From NCBI RefSeq assembly GCF_002407245.1, contig NZ_CP010681.1, forward strand, positions 1,426,001 to 1,490,000: a stretch of 64,000 nt of DNA, written 5' to 3'. The notes under the pieces are model-generated. The model worked only from the letters and a program-made list of their open reading frames with translations. It did no database searches and was not told where the DNA came from. Origin of the DNA: Phaeobacter piscinae (GTDB lineage Bacteria > Pseudomonadota > Alphaproteobacteria > Rhodobacterales > Rhodobacteraceae). Shown one piece after another: positions 39,815 to 49,225 of this stretch; position 1 is the first letter of the stretch; each line of letters begins with the position of its first letter. A program made the translations under genes and the position numbers.

Positions 39815-40828
39815 TTGTCCTTCACTCTCGGTTCCACTTCTCTGACACCTCCCATCGCGCTGGCGCCGATGGCCGGAATCACGGATCGTCCCTTTCGCGA
39901 TCTGGTGCGCAGCTTTGGTGTTGGGCTGATGGTAAGCGAGATGGTCGCCAGTCAGGAGATGGTACAGGCCAAGCCCGGTGTGCGTGAACGCGCCGAGCTG
40001 AGCGCCGATGTCGAGAATACCGCCGTGCAGATTGCCGGGCGCGACGCCTATTGGATGGCAGAGGCCGCGCGCCAGGTGGAGAGCCGCGGGGCCAAGGTCA
40101 TCGATATCAATATGGGCTGTCCTGCCAAGAAGGTGACCAATGGCTATTCCGGCTCCGCGCTGCTGAAGACACCGGATCACGCGCTGTCGCTGATTGAGGC
40201 GGTGGTGGCTGCGGTTTCAGTGCCGGTCACGCTGAAGACGCGGCTTGGCTGGGACGACAACAGCCTCAATGCCGCTGACGTGGCCCGCCGCGCGCAGGAT
40301 GCGGGCGTGCAGATGGTCACCATTCATGGCCGCACCCGCTGTCAGTTCTACAAGGGGAGCGCGGATTGGAAGGCGATCTCTGCCGTAAAAACCGCTCTGA
40401 CCGTGCCGCTGCTGGCCAATGGCGATATTGTCGATACGGCGAGCGCACGTCGCGCGCTGGCCCAGTCTGGCGCGGATGGTGTGATGATCGGTCGTGGCGC
40501 GCAGGGCAAACCCTGGCTGCTGGCTGAGGTGGCCCATGACATCTGGGGCAGCGCCGCCCCCGATGTTCCCACCGGTGCGGAACTGGTTCAGATGGTCTGC
40601 GCCCACTATGAGGCGATGATCGCGTTCTATGGCACTGACCTGGGCCTGCGGGTCGCGCGCAAGCATCTGGGTTGGTATATGGATGAGGCTGCTACACCGG
40701 CGCCGCTGCGCCGCGAGGTGCTCACGGCCAAAGACCCTAAGGCGGTGCTGAAGCTATTGCCTGATGCGCTGACCAGTGGCGCTGGGCCCGATCGCAGCCC
40801 CGACCTGACGCAAGGGCAGGCAGCATGA
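39815..40828 (+). CDS. dusB: tRNA-dihydrouridine synthase (NifR3)
   Basis: DusB reduces uridine in the tRNA D-loop with FMN and NADPH. The catalytic cysteine is Cys102 in INMGCPAKKV. The FMN-binding APMAGITDRPF and DGVMIGRGAQGKPW are present. The start appears to be TTG, with AAGGAT eight bases upstream and no in-frame ATG near. It overlaps ntrB by four bases; in Rhodobacter capsulatus this gene (nifR3) heads the ntrBC operon. The rare start codon may limit translation. Confidence 0.95.
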   Translation: MSFTLGSTSLTPPIALAPMAGITDRPFRDLVRSFGVGLMVSEMVASQEMVQAKPGVRERAELSADVENTAVQIAGRDAYWMAEAARQVESRGAKVIDINMGCPAKKVTNGYSGSALLKTPDHALSLIEAVVAAVSVPVTLKTRLGWDDNSLNAADVARRAQDAGVQMVTIHGRTRCQFYKGSADWKAISAVKTALTVPLLANGDIVDTASARRALAQSGADGVMIGRGAQGKPWLLAEVAHDIWGSAAPDVPTGAELVQMVCAHYEAMIAFYGTDLGLRVARKHLGWYMDEAATPAPLRREVLTAKDPKAVLKLLPDALTSGAGPDRSPDLTQGQAA

Positions 40829-41970
40829 CCGGCCACGTGGGGGAGGCCCCTGCGGGGGTTACAGGATGGAACGGGGCCGATAGTGCGCTTTGGGCCTCGT
40901 TGCCCGTGCCGGCCTTTGTGATAGATCCAGAGGCCCGGATCGAAGATGTGAACTCCGCTGGTGAAGGGTTCCTCAACACCTCGCGCAAGGCGCTGCTGGG
41001 GAAGGCGATCTGGCAGCATGTGATCATTGCTCCGGCCATTGACGAGGCGGTGGCGCGTGCCCGCGACAATGGCACGCCCCTGTTTGTCAATGACATTGAT
41101 GTTGGTGCGCCGGGGCGTGCGCCGCTGCAATGCAATGTACAGGTGGCGCGGGTGCAGGGCGTTGAGGGGCGGATGCTGATCCTGCTCTCCCCGCGCGAAC
41201 TGGCCGGGCGGCTGACGCAGAACCACTCCGCCAAATCTGCCGCGCAATCTGCGATCGGCATGGCGGAGATGCTGGCCCATGAGATCAAGAACCCGCTGGC
41301 TGGGATCACCGGGGCTGCGCAGCTGTTGTCGATGGGGCTGTCGGGCGATGATCTGGAGCTGACCGATCTGATCGTCAGCGAAAGCCGACGTATTGTGAAG
41401 CTGTTGGAGCAGGTCGAGCAATTCGGCAATCTCTCTGTCCCGGCCTTTCAGGAGGTCAATCTTCACGATGTGCTGGACCGCGCCCGCCGTTCGGCGCTTT
41501 TGGGTTTTGGCGCGCAGATGACGATTGTCGAAGATTATGATCCCTCCCTCCCGATGGCCTGGGGGGATGGGGATCAGCTGTTGCAGGTGGTGCTGAATCT
41601 TCTGAAGAACGCAGCTGAGGCCGCGGATCCGGGGGGTGGCACCATTCGGATCCGGACGTTCTATGAACATTCCTTCCGGCTGCGCCGCAGTGACGGGTCC
41701 GGCAAGCTGTTGCCGCTGCAAATTGAGATCTCGGATGATGGCCCCGGCCTGCCTGAGGCAATCCGCGACGATATCTTTGATCCCTTTGTCTCGGGTCGGG
41801 AGAATGGCACCGGACTGGGGTTGGCGCTGGTCAGCAAAATCATCGCCGATCATCAGGGCTGGATCTCGGTCAATTCCGAACCTGGCCGGACGGTTTTTCG
41901 ATTGTCACTGTCGCGCGTGCCGACCGCACCGCGTCCAGTACCCATCCCAAACGCCCCACGGCAGGAGTAG
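40825..41970 (+). CDS. ntrB: Nitrogen-sensing histidine kinase NtrB
   Basis: NtrB phosphorylates NtrC when nitrogen is limiting and is controlled by PII. A PAS domain (about 20-125) is followed by the kinase core. The phosphorylated His is His152 in LAHEIKNPLAGITGAA. The ATP-binding boxes include NLLKNAAEA, ISDDGPGL and GTGLGLALVSKI. The protein has no membrane segments, so it is cytoplasmic. It is coupled to dusB by a four-base overlap and is followed six bases later by ntrC. Confidence 0.95.
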   Translation: MTGHVGEAPAGVTGWNGADSALWASLPVPAFVIDPEARIEDVNSAGEGFLNTSRKALLGKAIWQHVIIAPAIDEAVARARDNGTPLFVNDIDVGAPGRAPLQCNVQVARVQGVEGRMLILLSPRELAGRLTQNHSAKSAAQSAIGMAEMLAHEIKNPLAGITGAAQLLSMGLSGDDLELTDLIVSESRRIVKLLEQVEQFGNLSVPAFQEVNLHDVLDRARRSALLGFGAQMTIVEDYDPSLPMAWGDGDQLLQVVLNLLKNAAEAADPGGGTIRIRTFYEHSFRLRRSDGSGKLLPLQIEISDDGPGLPEAIRDDIFDPFVSGRENGTGLGLALVSKIIADHQGWISVNSEPGRTVFRLSLSRVPTAPRPVPIPNAPRQE

Positions 41971-41976
41971 CACATC

Positions 41977-43389
41977 ATGGACGGCACCGTTCTGGTCGCA
42001 GATGACGATCGCACAATTCGCACGGTCTTGACCCAGGCTCTGACGCGTGCCGGGTGTAAGGTCCATGCGACCTCCTCCCTGACCACGCTGATGCGCTGGG
42101 TGGGAGAGGGCAAAGGCGATGTCGTGATCTCCGATGTGATGATGCCGGATGGCAACGGGCTGGAAATGCTTCCGAAGATTGCTGATGACCGTCCCGGGCT
42201 GCCAGTGATCGTGATTTCGGCGCAGAACACCATTATGACTGCGATCAAGGCGGCGGAGGCGGAAGCCTATGATTACTTGCCCAAACCGTTTGATCTGCCG
42301 GAGCTGATGAAGCGGACGGCCAAGGCGCTGACTGAAAGGCGGAGCGGGCAGGGGGCGTTGCGCGCTGCTCCGCAGACTGGCGCCACGCCGGATGGGGCGG
42401 AGACCGCGAACGAGAGCCATGAGGATCTGCCGCTGGTCGGGCGCACCGAGGTGATGCAAACGCTTTACCGGCTGATCGCGCGGGTGATGAACACCGATAT
42501 CCCGCTGCTGATTACCGGTGAAAGCGGCACCGGAAAATCCCTGATTGCCCGGTCGATGCATGATCTGTCGGACCGCCGCACGCTGCCGTTTGTCCGGGCG
42601 GAGGCGGCTGATCTGGCGTCACTTGACGGTCCGGCGCAGCTGCTGGCCAAGGTCCGTGGCGGAACGCTGTTGCTGGATGAGCTGGCGGATCTGTCGGAGG
42701 AGGCGCAGGCCCGCGTGGTGCGGATGATGGATGCGCCGGGGGATCATCAGCCCCGATTTATCGCCACCAGTCAGCAGAATCTCACTGCGGCGATGGAGGC
42801 CGGCACGCTGCGACAGGATCTCTACTACCGGATCAGCGGCACCGAGCTGCCGGTGCCTGCCTTACGTGCCCGCGTGGACGATATTTCCCTGCTCTGCGCG
42901 CATTTCCTGACGCGTGCTGAGAACGAGGGCGCGCCGCACCGCCGGCTGAGCGAGGCGGCCCGTGAGCCGTTGCGGCAGTTTCCGTGGCCGGGCAATGTGC
43001 GTCAGCTGGAAAACGTGGTGCGCCGTCTGGCGCTGACGGCCCGCAGCGAGGAGATCAGCCTCGACGAAGTCAACGCGGCGCTGGGCGCACAAACGGGCGG
43101 TGAGCCGATGGCGGCGACTGGTGGCGCACTCAGCAGTGAAAAACTGTCGGAATCAGTGGCGCGCCATCTGCAGCGGTATTTCGATCTGCATGGCGATATT
43201 CTGCCACCGCCGGGGCTCTATGCCCGTTTGATGCGCGAAGTTGAGACCCCATTGATCGAAATATCGCTCGCGATGACAGGCGGAAATCAGGCAAAATGTG
43301 CGGATTTACTTGGCATTAACCGCAATACGTTGCGCAAGAAGATCACGGATCTTGATATTGAGGTGACACGCCGTCGCAAACTGATGTAA
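41977..43389 (+). CDS. ntrC: Nitrogen response regulator NtrC, without GAFTGA loop
   Basis: The receiver domain has the phosphoacceptor Asp53 (ISDVMMPDG). The AAA+ domain has Walker A GESGTGKS (Lys187) and Walker [10 protein letters not shown]. The region that should carry GAFTGA (about 211-226) instead reads [16 protein letters not shown], so the sigma-54 contact loop is deleted. The Rhodobacter capsulatus NtrC has the same loss and works with sigma-70. The Fis-type helix-turn-helix at the C-terminus is intact ([17 protein letters not shown]). Targets likely include nitrogen assimilation genes such as amtB (inference). Confidence 0.95.
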   Translation: MDGTVLVADDDRTIRTVLTQALTRAGCKVHATSSLTTLMRWVGEGKGDVVISDVMMPDGNGLEMLPKIADDRPGLPVIVISAQNTIMTAIKAAEAEAYDYLPKPFDLPELMKRTAKALTERRSGQGALRAAPQTGATPDGAETANESHEDLPLVGRTEVMQTLYRLIARVMNTDIPLLITGESGTGKSLIARSMHDLSDRRTLPFVRAEAADLASLDGPAQLLAKVRGGTLLLDELADLSEEAQARVVRMMDAPGDHQPRFIATSQQNLTAAMEAGTLRQDLYYRISGTELPVPALRARVDDISLLCAHFLTRAENEGAPHRRLSEAAREPLRQFPWPGNVRQLENVVRRLALTARSEEISLDEVNAALGAQTGGEPMAATGGALSSEKLSESVARHLQRYFDLHGDILPPPGLYARLMREVETPLIEISLAMTGGNQAKCADLLGINRNTLRKKITDLDIEVTRRRKLM

Positions 43390-43488
43390 TATAGCCACAG
43401 AACCGTGGCGGATCGGCGTTTAGGCTGGTGATGATCACGACATATGGCGGTCGACCAGAAGGGTCGCACATCAGGATGAGGGCAGTAC

Positions 43489-45768
43489 GTGGCGCAGAGG
43501 TCACATCTTCGCTCGGCATATGGGCCATTTGCGGCCCTTGACCGGTGGCGCAGAACACGCAGGGCGCGCAATGTTGGCGCGCTCGGGCTGGTTGTTTTGG
43601 GGCCGGTGCTGGCGCTTTCGACATTTTTGATCATTGGCCCGTTTTCGCAAGGGGTGGCGTCGCTGTCGCTGCGGCTGATCCTGCTTGCCGATCTGATTTA
43701 TGTGCTGGCTGTCGCGGCGCTTGTGCTGACGCAGGTGGGACGTCTGATCGCCGCGCGCCGGGCCAAATCCGCAGGCTCCAGGTTGCACCTGCGTCTGATC
43801 GGGGCCTTCGCCTTTCTGGCGCTGACGCCCACCGTGATTGTGGCGCTCTTTGCTGGGCTGACGGTTAATGTTGGCCTTGAAGGCTGGTTCTCTGACCGGG
43901 TGCGGCAAGTCGTGGGCAGCTCTCTTGCGGCGGCCGAGGCCTATCAGGACCAGCAGCAGCGTGACCTCTCTGAGGATGCAGTGGCGCTGGCGCGCTATAT
44001 TGACAACAGCCGAAACCGCAATTTTTTTATCAGTGACGGGCAACTGCGCCAGGTTCTGACACAGGGGCAGTTGCAAATCCAACGCGGGTTGCAAGAAGCC
44101 TATGTGGTGGATGGTGCAGGCGCTATTCGGGCCCGTGGTGAGCGGTCTTACGAGTTCGACTTTGAAGAGCCGAGCACAGCGGATATCAGCCAGGCCTCTT
44201 TTGAAGGTGTCACCCTGATCCAGGATTGGGAGAACAGCGAACTGCGCGCACTGGTGCGGCTGGATGCGTTTGTCGACCGGTTTCTCTATGTCAGCCGGGA
44301 TGTGGACGGCGAATTGCTGAGCCTCCTGGATGACACCAAGGAGACTGCGCATCTCTATCAGCAGTTGGAGAGCGAGCGGGGGCGGGTACTGTTTGACTTT
44401 GTCCTGCTGTATCTGGGCTTTGCGGTGATCCTGATCCTCGCGGCAATGTGGCTTGGCATGTGGTTTGCCGAACGGCTGTCGCGCCCGGTTGGGCGGCTGA
44501 CCATTGCGGCGCGGCGCGTCGGGGCAGGCAACCTGAATGTGCAGGTGCCAGAGGACGATGGCGATGATGAGATCTCGCAATTGGGTCGCTACTTCAACCA
44601 GATGACACTGGAGCTGCGGGAACAACGCGACACGCTGCTGGAAAACACCCATCAGATTGAACGCCGCCGCCGGTTGTTTGATTCCGTGCTGATGTCGGTG
44701 ACTTCGGGCGTGGTAGGGCTGGATCCTGAGGGGCGGGTGACCTTTGTGAACCGGTCCGCGGAGCGGCTCTTGGGTTGGAGCGGTGATCGCCAGTCGCTGG
44801 CCCTGGCAGTGGCCGTGCCGGAGTTCGGACCGCTGTTTCAGGAATTGACCGAAACTGGCGCCGATGTGGTGCAGGGTGAGATCAAGGTGACCCGTCAGGG
44901 GCAGCTGGAGAACCTTCTGGTGAGGATGTCCCCCCGGCGGAGCGAGGAAGACCGGCTTGAGGGCTATGTGGTGGCCTTTGACGATGTCACGGATCTGGTC
45001 AGTGCGCAGCGGATGGCGGCCTGGGGCGATGTCGCACGTCGGATCGCCCATGAGATCAAGAACCCGCTGACACCGATCCAGTTGAGCGCGGAGCGCATCA
45101 AACGCAAATTTGCGCCGAAATTGGGCGAGGAAAACAGTGACCTTCTACAATCCATGACAGATGTGATTGTGCGTCAAACCAACGACTTGCGCCGTATTGT
45201 TGATGAGTTTTCCAAATTTGCCCGGATGCCGGAACCCGAGCGGCGTGAGGAAGATCTGGTGAAGCTGCTTCGCGAGGCGGTGACCCTGCAAAAGGCCGGT
45301 CAGCCTGATTTGCGTATTGTCGCGGATCTGCCGTCGGAGCCGATGCTGGCGGATCTGGACGCGACGATGATTGGCCAGGCCTTGACCAATTTGATCAAGA
45401 ATGCGGGCGAAGCCGTTGAAACGCTGAAACAAAAAGGCACCGTTGCGGATCTTGATCCGGAAATCCGCATCGCAGTAAGTCCGACGAAATCCGGCTATGA
45501 GGTCACCATCGCCGACAATGGTATCGGTCTGCCAGAAGACCGCGCCCGTTTGTTTGAACCCTATGTGACCACCCGCGACGAAGGCACCGGTCTTGGCCTG
45601 CCGATCGTCAAGAAAATTATCGAAGAACACGGCGGAACACTGGCGCTGGAAGATGCGCCGGTATTCGACGGTCAGACCCACTACGGGGCCATGGCTGTGA
45701 TCCGCCTGCCTGCTGCACATGAGGCGGCAGACCATCATAAGAGTACAGTGAAAGCAGGTCTGACATGA
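43489..45768 (+). CDS. ntrY: Membrane histidine kinase NtrY
   Basis: NtrY pairs with NtrX in nitrogen, redox or envelope signalling. The N-terminal half has several membrane segments (VLALSTFLIIGPF, VLALTPTVIVALF region, and VILILAAMWLGMWFAE), a periplasmic sensor part and a HAMP domain. A PAS domain and the kinase core follow, with His521 in RRIAHEIKNPLTP and the box GTGLGLPIVKKI. The length of 759 is typical. GTG is the start, with GAGGG upstream. The stop overlaps ntrX by four bases. Confidence 0.94.
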   Translation: MAQRSHLRSAYGPFAALDRWRRTRRARNVGALGLVVLGPVLALSTFLIIGPFSQGVASLSLRLILLADLIYVLAVAALVLTQVGRLIAARRAKSAGSRLHLRLIGAFAFLALTPTVIVALFAGLTVNVGLEGWFSDRVRQVVGSSLAAAEAYQDQQQRDLSEDAVALARYIDNSRNRNFFISDGQLRQVLTQGQLQIQRGLQEAYVVDGAGAIRARGERSYEFDFEEPSTADISQASFEGVTLIQDWENSELRALVRLDAFVDRFLYVSRDVDGELLSLLDDTKETAHLYQQLESERGRVLFDFVLLYLGFAVILILAAMWLGMWFAERLSRPVGRLTIAARRVGAGNLNVQVPEDDGDDEISQLGRYFNQMTLELREQRDTLLENTHQIERRRRLFDSVLMSVTSGVVGLDPEGRVTFVNRSAERLLGWSGDRQSLALAVAVPEFGPLFQELTETGADVVQGEIKVTRQGQLENLLVRMSPRRSEEDRLEGYVVAFDDVTDLVSAQRMAAWGDVARRIAHEIKNPLTPIQLSAERIKRKFAPKLGEENSDLLQSMTDVIVRQTNDLRRIVDEFSKFARMPEPERREEDLVKLLREAVTLQKAGQPDLRIVADLPSEPMLADLDATMIGQALTNLIKNAGEAVETLKQKGTVADLDPEIRIAVSPTKSGYEVTIADNGIGLPEDRARLFEPYVTTRDEGTGLGLPIVKKIIEEHGGTLALEDAPVFDGQTHYGAMAVIRLPAAHEAADHHKSTVKAGLT

Positions 45769-47180
45769 GTGACATTCTGATTGTTGACGATGAACGCGAC
45801 ATCCGTGAGCTGGTTTCTGATATCCTGGAGGATGAAGGCTACGCGACGCGCAAGGCTGGCAGTTCCGAGGAATGCATGGCCGCTCTGAATGAGGCGCCGC
45901 CCGCGCTCATGGTGTTGGATATCTGGCTGAAGGACAGCCAGATGGACGGCATCGACATTCTGAAAGTGGTGAAACGGGACAATCCGGAAATCCCCGTGGT
46001 GATCATTTCCGGTCATGGCAATATCGAGATCGCGGTCGCTGCGATCAAGCAGGGCGCCTATGACTTTATTGAAAAACCGTTTAATATTGACCAGTTGCTG
46101 GTCGTTATTCGCCGCGCGATGGAAACCTCAAAGCTGCGTCGCGAGAACACGGATCTGAAACGTCAGGACTCCGGCGCCAGCGAGATGATTGGCGCCTCAG
46201 CTGCCTATCGCGCATTGGTCAGCCAGCTGGATAAGGTGACAAAATCCAACGGGCGGGTGATGCTGACCGGGCCTGCGGGCAGCGGCAAGGAAATTGCCGC
46301 GCGGTATATCCATACCCAGTCCAACCGCGCCTCAGCGCCTTTTGTGACGGTGAACTGTGCCAGCATTGAACCCGACCGGATGGAGGAGGTGCTGTTTGGC
46401 CGCGAAAGTGCCGAGCGCGGGGTTGAGCCGGGTCTCTTGGAGCAGGCACATGGCGGCGTTGTGTTCTTTGATGAGGTTGCGGATATGCCGCTTGGCACCC
46501 AGTCAAAGATCCTGCGCGTGCTGGTTGATCAGCAGTTCCAGCGGGTTGGCGGCTCTGACAAGGTGCGCGTCGATCTGCGGGTTATCTCCGCGACCAACAA
46601 GGACTTGGAACGCGAGATTGAGGCGGATCGCTTTCGGCAGGAGCTTTATCATCGCCTGAATGTGGTGCCGATCCCAGTTCCATCACTGGCGGAACGGCGC
46701 GAGGATATTCCGCTGCTGGCTGATCATTTCATTGCACAGTTCAACCAGAGCCAAGGCCTACCACTGCGCAGGCTGAGCGAAGATGCCATCGCGCTGATGC
46801 AGACGATGCTGTGGCCTGGCAACGTGCGCCAGTTGAAGAACATGGTGGAACGTATTCTGATCCTTGGTGAAAGCAGTGGTCCAATCGAGCCAAAAGACCT
46901 TCCGCGCGAAGATGAGGCCGCGGAAGATCAAAGCCGTGTTGTTCTGTCCGGCGCACTAGCAACCCTGCCATTGCGGGAGGCGCGTGAGGCGTTTGAGCGG
47001 GAGTATCTGCTCACACAGATCAACCGCTTTGGTGGCAATATCAGCCGCACCGCGTCCTTTGTCGGTATGGAACGGTCTGCGTTGCATCGCAAACTGAAGT
47101 CGCTGGGGGTGGTGACCTCCAACAAGGCGGGCGCGCGGATTGCACATGTTGAGAAAGAAGCAGAGGAGGATATGGTTTGA
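45765..47180 (+). CDS. ntrX: Response regulator NtrX, without GAFTGA loop
   Basis: The receiver has Asp52 (VLDIWLKDS). The AAA+ domain has Walker A GPAGSGKE (Lys175) and Walker B GVVFFDEVADM. Where GAFTGA is expected, the sequence reads LFGRESAERGVEPGLLEQA (about 210-228), so the sigma-54 contact loop is absent. A Fis-type DNA-binding helix ends the protein (NISRTASFVGMERSALHRKL). It is coupled to ntrY. NtrX of Rhodobacteraceae controls envelope and respiratory genes; that is family knowledge. Confidence 0.94.
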   Translation: MSDILIVDDERDIRELVSDILEDEGYATRKAGSSEECMAALNEAPPALMVLDIWLKDSQMDGIDILKVVKRDNPEIPVVIISGHGNIEIAVAAIKQGAYDFIEKPFNIDQLLVVIRRAMETSKLRRENTDLKRQDSGASEMIGASAAYRALVSQLDKVTKSNGRVMLTGPAGSGKEIAARYIHTQSNRASAPFVTVNCASIEPDRMEEVLFGRESAERGVEPGLLEQAHGGVVFFDEVADMPLGTQSKILRVLVDQQFQRVGGSDKVRVDLRVISATNKDLEREIEADRFRQELYHRLNVVPIPVPSLAERREDIPLLADHFIAQFNQSQGLPLRRLSEDAIALMQTMLWPGNVRQLKNMVERILILGESSGPIEPKDLPREDEAAEDQSRVVLSGALATLPLREAREAFEREYLLTQINRFGGNISRTASFVGMERSALHRKLKSLGVVTSNKAGARIAHVEKEAEEDMV

Positions 47181-47256
47181 CCTGAACCTACCCACGGCCC
47201 ATGTTTGGTTTCAGATCAATGTCTTGGCGGTCAATGGTAAACCATGCTGCGGGTCG

Positions 47257-47736
47257 TCAGGGAGCGGAGGCGATAATCTGAGGGGGCTGACCGCGCCGCG
47301 CAATGGCGCAGGATGTCTGGGTCAGCGGCGGAAGCGTCGATGCACGGCGGCTGCCCACGGCATCCGCCATCGATTGCGGACAGCGTTTCAGGGCGATGCT
47401 CTGATAGCCTTTGGACGCCATGCAGGACTGCTCCACCCGCCCGCGCAGATCTGCGTTGACGTCGACGGTATAGATGCCGCCGTCCTCCCAATAGCCCGCA
47501 CGGTGATAGCAGCGCCCATTGCGGCAGATTTCGCCGCCGGGTCGATAGATGGGTGGGTGCTGTCGGATTTGGGTCGCGACGGGTGCATCCCGCAGGGCGC
47601 TGACCTCGCAAGACAGCAGATCCGCGTCGCGTCGGGCCACATCCGCGCCCGCGCGGTAATAGACCGGAACCGGTCCGCAGGCCGCCAGTCCCGAGACCAG
47701 CAACAGTGCGGCAAACGTATGTTTTGCGAAGAACAT
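47257..47736 (-). CDS. Small cysteine-rich lipoprotein of unknown function
   Basis: The MFFAKHTF start gives 159 residues with a signal peptide ending in the lipobox GLAAC, so Cys19 or thereabouts is lipidated. The mature part is rich in cysteines (LLSCEVSAL, EICRNGRCYH, EQSCMASKGY, ALKRCPQ, QTSCAIA). The CMASKGY motif recurs in many proteobacterial outer-membrane lipoproteins. It probably folds with disulfides in the periplasm. I do not recognise its function. It is convergent with ntrX, and no clear terminator is seen between them. Confidence 0.75.
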   Translation of the reverse strand: MFFAKHTFAALLLVSGLAACGPVPVYYRAGADVARRDADLLSCEVSALRDAPVATQIRQHPPIYRPGGEICRNGRCYHRAGYWEDGGIYTVDVNADLRGRVEQSCMASKGYQSIALKRCPQSMADAVGSRRASTLPPLTQTSCAIARRGQPPQIIASAP

Positions 47737-47847
47737 CCTGTGATTGTGCTGCAAATTCCTCTGCAAGACAATTGAATTGACCGTTACTGCGGCTTCTGTC
47801 ATTCAAAACCGGCGATTGCGCGTATCAGCGCCCCGAGGGACAAGCAC

Positions 47848-49224
47848 ATGAAAGTAATTATTTGTGGCGCAGGTCAGGTCGGCTGGCAGATCGCCCGCCA
47901 CCTGTCGGGTGAGCACAACGACGTGACGGTGGTGGATAACAACCCTGATCTGGTGCGTCGTGCGACGGATACGCTGGATGTTCAGGGGATTGCGGGGTTT
48001 GCCTCCTATCCGGATGTGCTGACCCGGGCCGGGGCGCGGGATGCGGATATGATCATCGCGGCCACCCATTCGGATGAGGTGAATATGGTCACCTGCCAGG
48101 TGGCGCATTCCGTGTTTTCCATCCAACGCAAGATCGCGCGGCTGCGTTCCAAGAGCTATCTGGAGGCGATTTACTCGGATTTGTATCGCCGTGACCATCT
48201 GCCGATTGATGTGGTGATCAGCCCCGAGCGCGAGGTGGCCGCTGCGGCGATGCAACGCCTGTCGGCGCCGGCTGCTTTTGATACTGAGATGTTCATGGAA
48301 GGCGGCGCGCAGCTGCTTGGGGTGCAGATCGACGAGGATTGTCCTGTCGTCAACACGCCGCTGCGCCAGCTGACAGATCTGTTTTCGACCCTGCGGGCCA
48401 TCGTTGTCGGCATTCGCCGGGACGGCAGCCTATTTGCACCGGAGCCGGGCGACCAGCTCTTCGTCGGCGACAGTGCTTATGTGTTTGCCCATGTGGATGA
48501 TGTGAGCCGCACCATCGAAGTCTTTGGCAAACAACAAAAACGTCAGGATCGTGTGGTGATCGTGGGCGGCGGCAATGTCGGCCTTGAAGTGGCCAAGGCG
48601 CTAGAATCCCGCACAGGACGCACGCGCGCCAAGATGATTGAGCGGAACCGCAAATGCGCCGAACGTGCGGCGGAGACGCTGGAACGGACAATCGTGCTGA
48701 ACGGCGATGGCTTGGATCGCAGCCTTATGATTGAGGCGGGGATAGACCGCGCTGACGCCATGCTGGCTGTGACCGATGACGATAAGGTCAATATGCTGGC
48801 AGCTGTGCGCGCGAAGGCCGAAGGCTGCCCTCTGGCCATTGCGCTGATCAATGATCCGACACTGGTGCCGCTGATGGCGCCCTTGGGCATTGATGCTTAT
48901 ATCAACCCGCGCGCCACCACCGTAAGCTCGATCTTGCGCCACATTCGCTATGGCCGGGTGCGACAGGTCTATTCGATCGGCGACGCCGAAGCCGAGGTGA
49001 TCGAGGCCGAGGTGATGTCGACCTCCCCGATGGCCGGGCAGATGATCCGCGATATCGATTTCCCTGAAGGTGTGCTGGTTGGCGCCGTCAGCAAAAACGG
49101 TGTTGTGATGCGCCCAACGGGCGGCATGCGGATTGAGGAAGGCGATGTGATTGCCCTCTTCGCCATGGCCGCGGATGTGCCCGAGGTCGAGCGCCTGATG
49201 CAGGTCTCGATTGACTTCTTCTAG
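47848..49224 (+). CDS. trkA: Trk system potassium uptake protein TrkA
   Basis: TrkA is the cytoplasmic NAD(H)-binding regulator that gates TrkH. It has two RCK N-terminal repeats: the first dinucleotide-binding fold begins MKVIICGAGQVGWQIA, and the second VVIVGGGNVGLEVAKAL. Each is followed by a TrkA-C domain. The 458 residues match the tandem form. trkH starts one base after its stop, so the two subunits are made together. Confidence 0.96.
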   Translation: MKVIICGAGQVGWQIARHLSGEHNDVTVVDNNPDLVRRATDTLDVQGIAGFASYPDVLTRAGARDADMIIAATHSDEVNMVTCQVAHSVFSIQRKIARLRSKSYLEAIYSDLYRRDHLPIDVVISPEREVAAAAMQRLSAPAAFDTEMFMEGGAQLLGVQIDEDCPVVNTPLRQLTDLFSTLRAIVVGIRRDGSLFAPEPGDQLFVGDSAYVFAHVDDVSRTIEVFGKQQKRQDRVVIVGGGNVGLEVAKALESRTGRTRAKMIERNRKCAERAAETLERTIVLNGDGLDRSLMIEAGIDRADAMLAVTDDDKVNMLAAVRAKAEGCPLAIALINDPTLVPLMAPLGIDAYINPRATTVSSILRHIRYGRVRQVYSIGDAEAEVIEAEVMSTSPMAGQMIRDIDFPEGVLVGAVSKNGVVMRPTGGMRIEEGDVIALFAMAADVPEVERLMQVSIDFF

Positions 49225-49225
49225 G

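Noticed and set aside
43501..45051. Long minus-strand frame (516 codons) opposite ntrY
   Set aside because: Antisense shadow of a kinase gene; rich in His, Gln and Arg with no motif.
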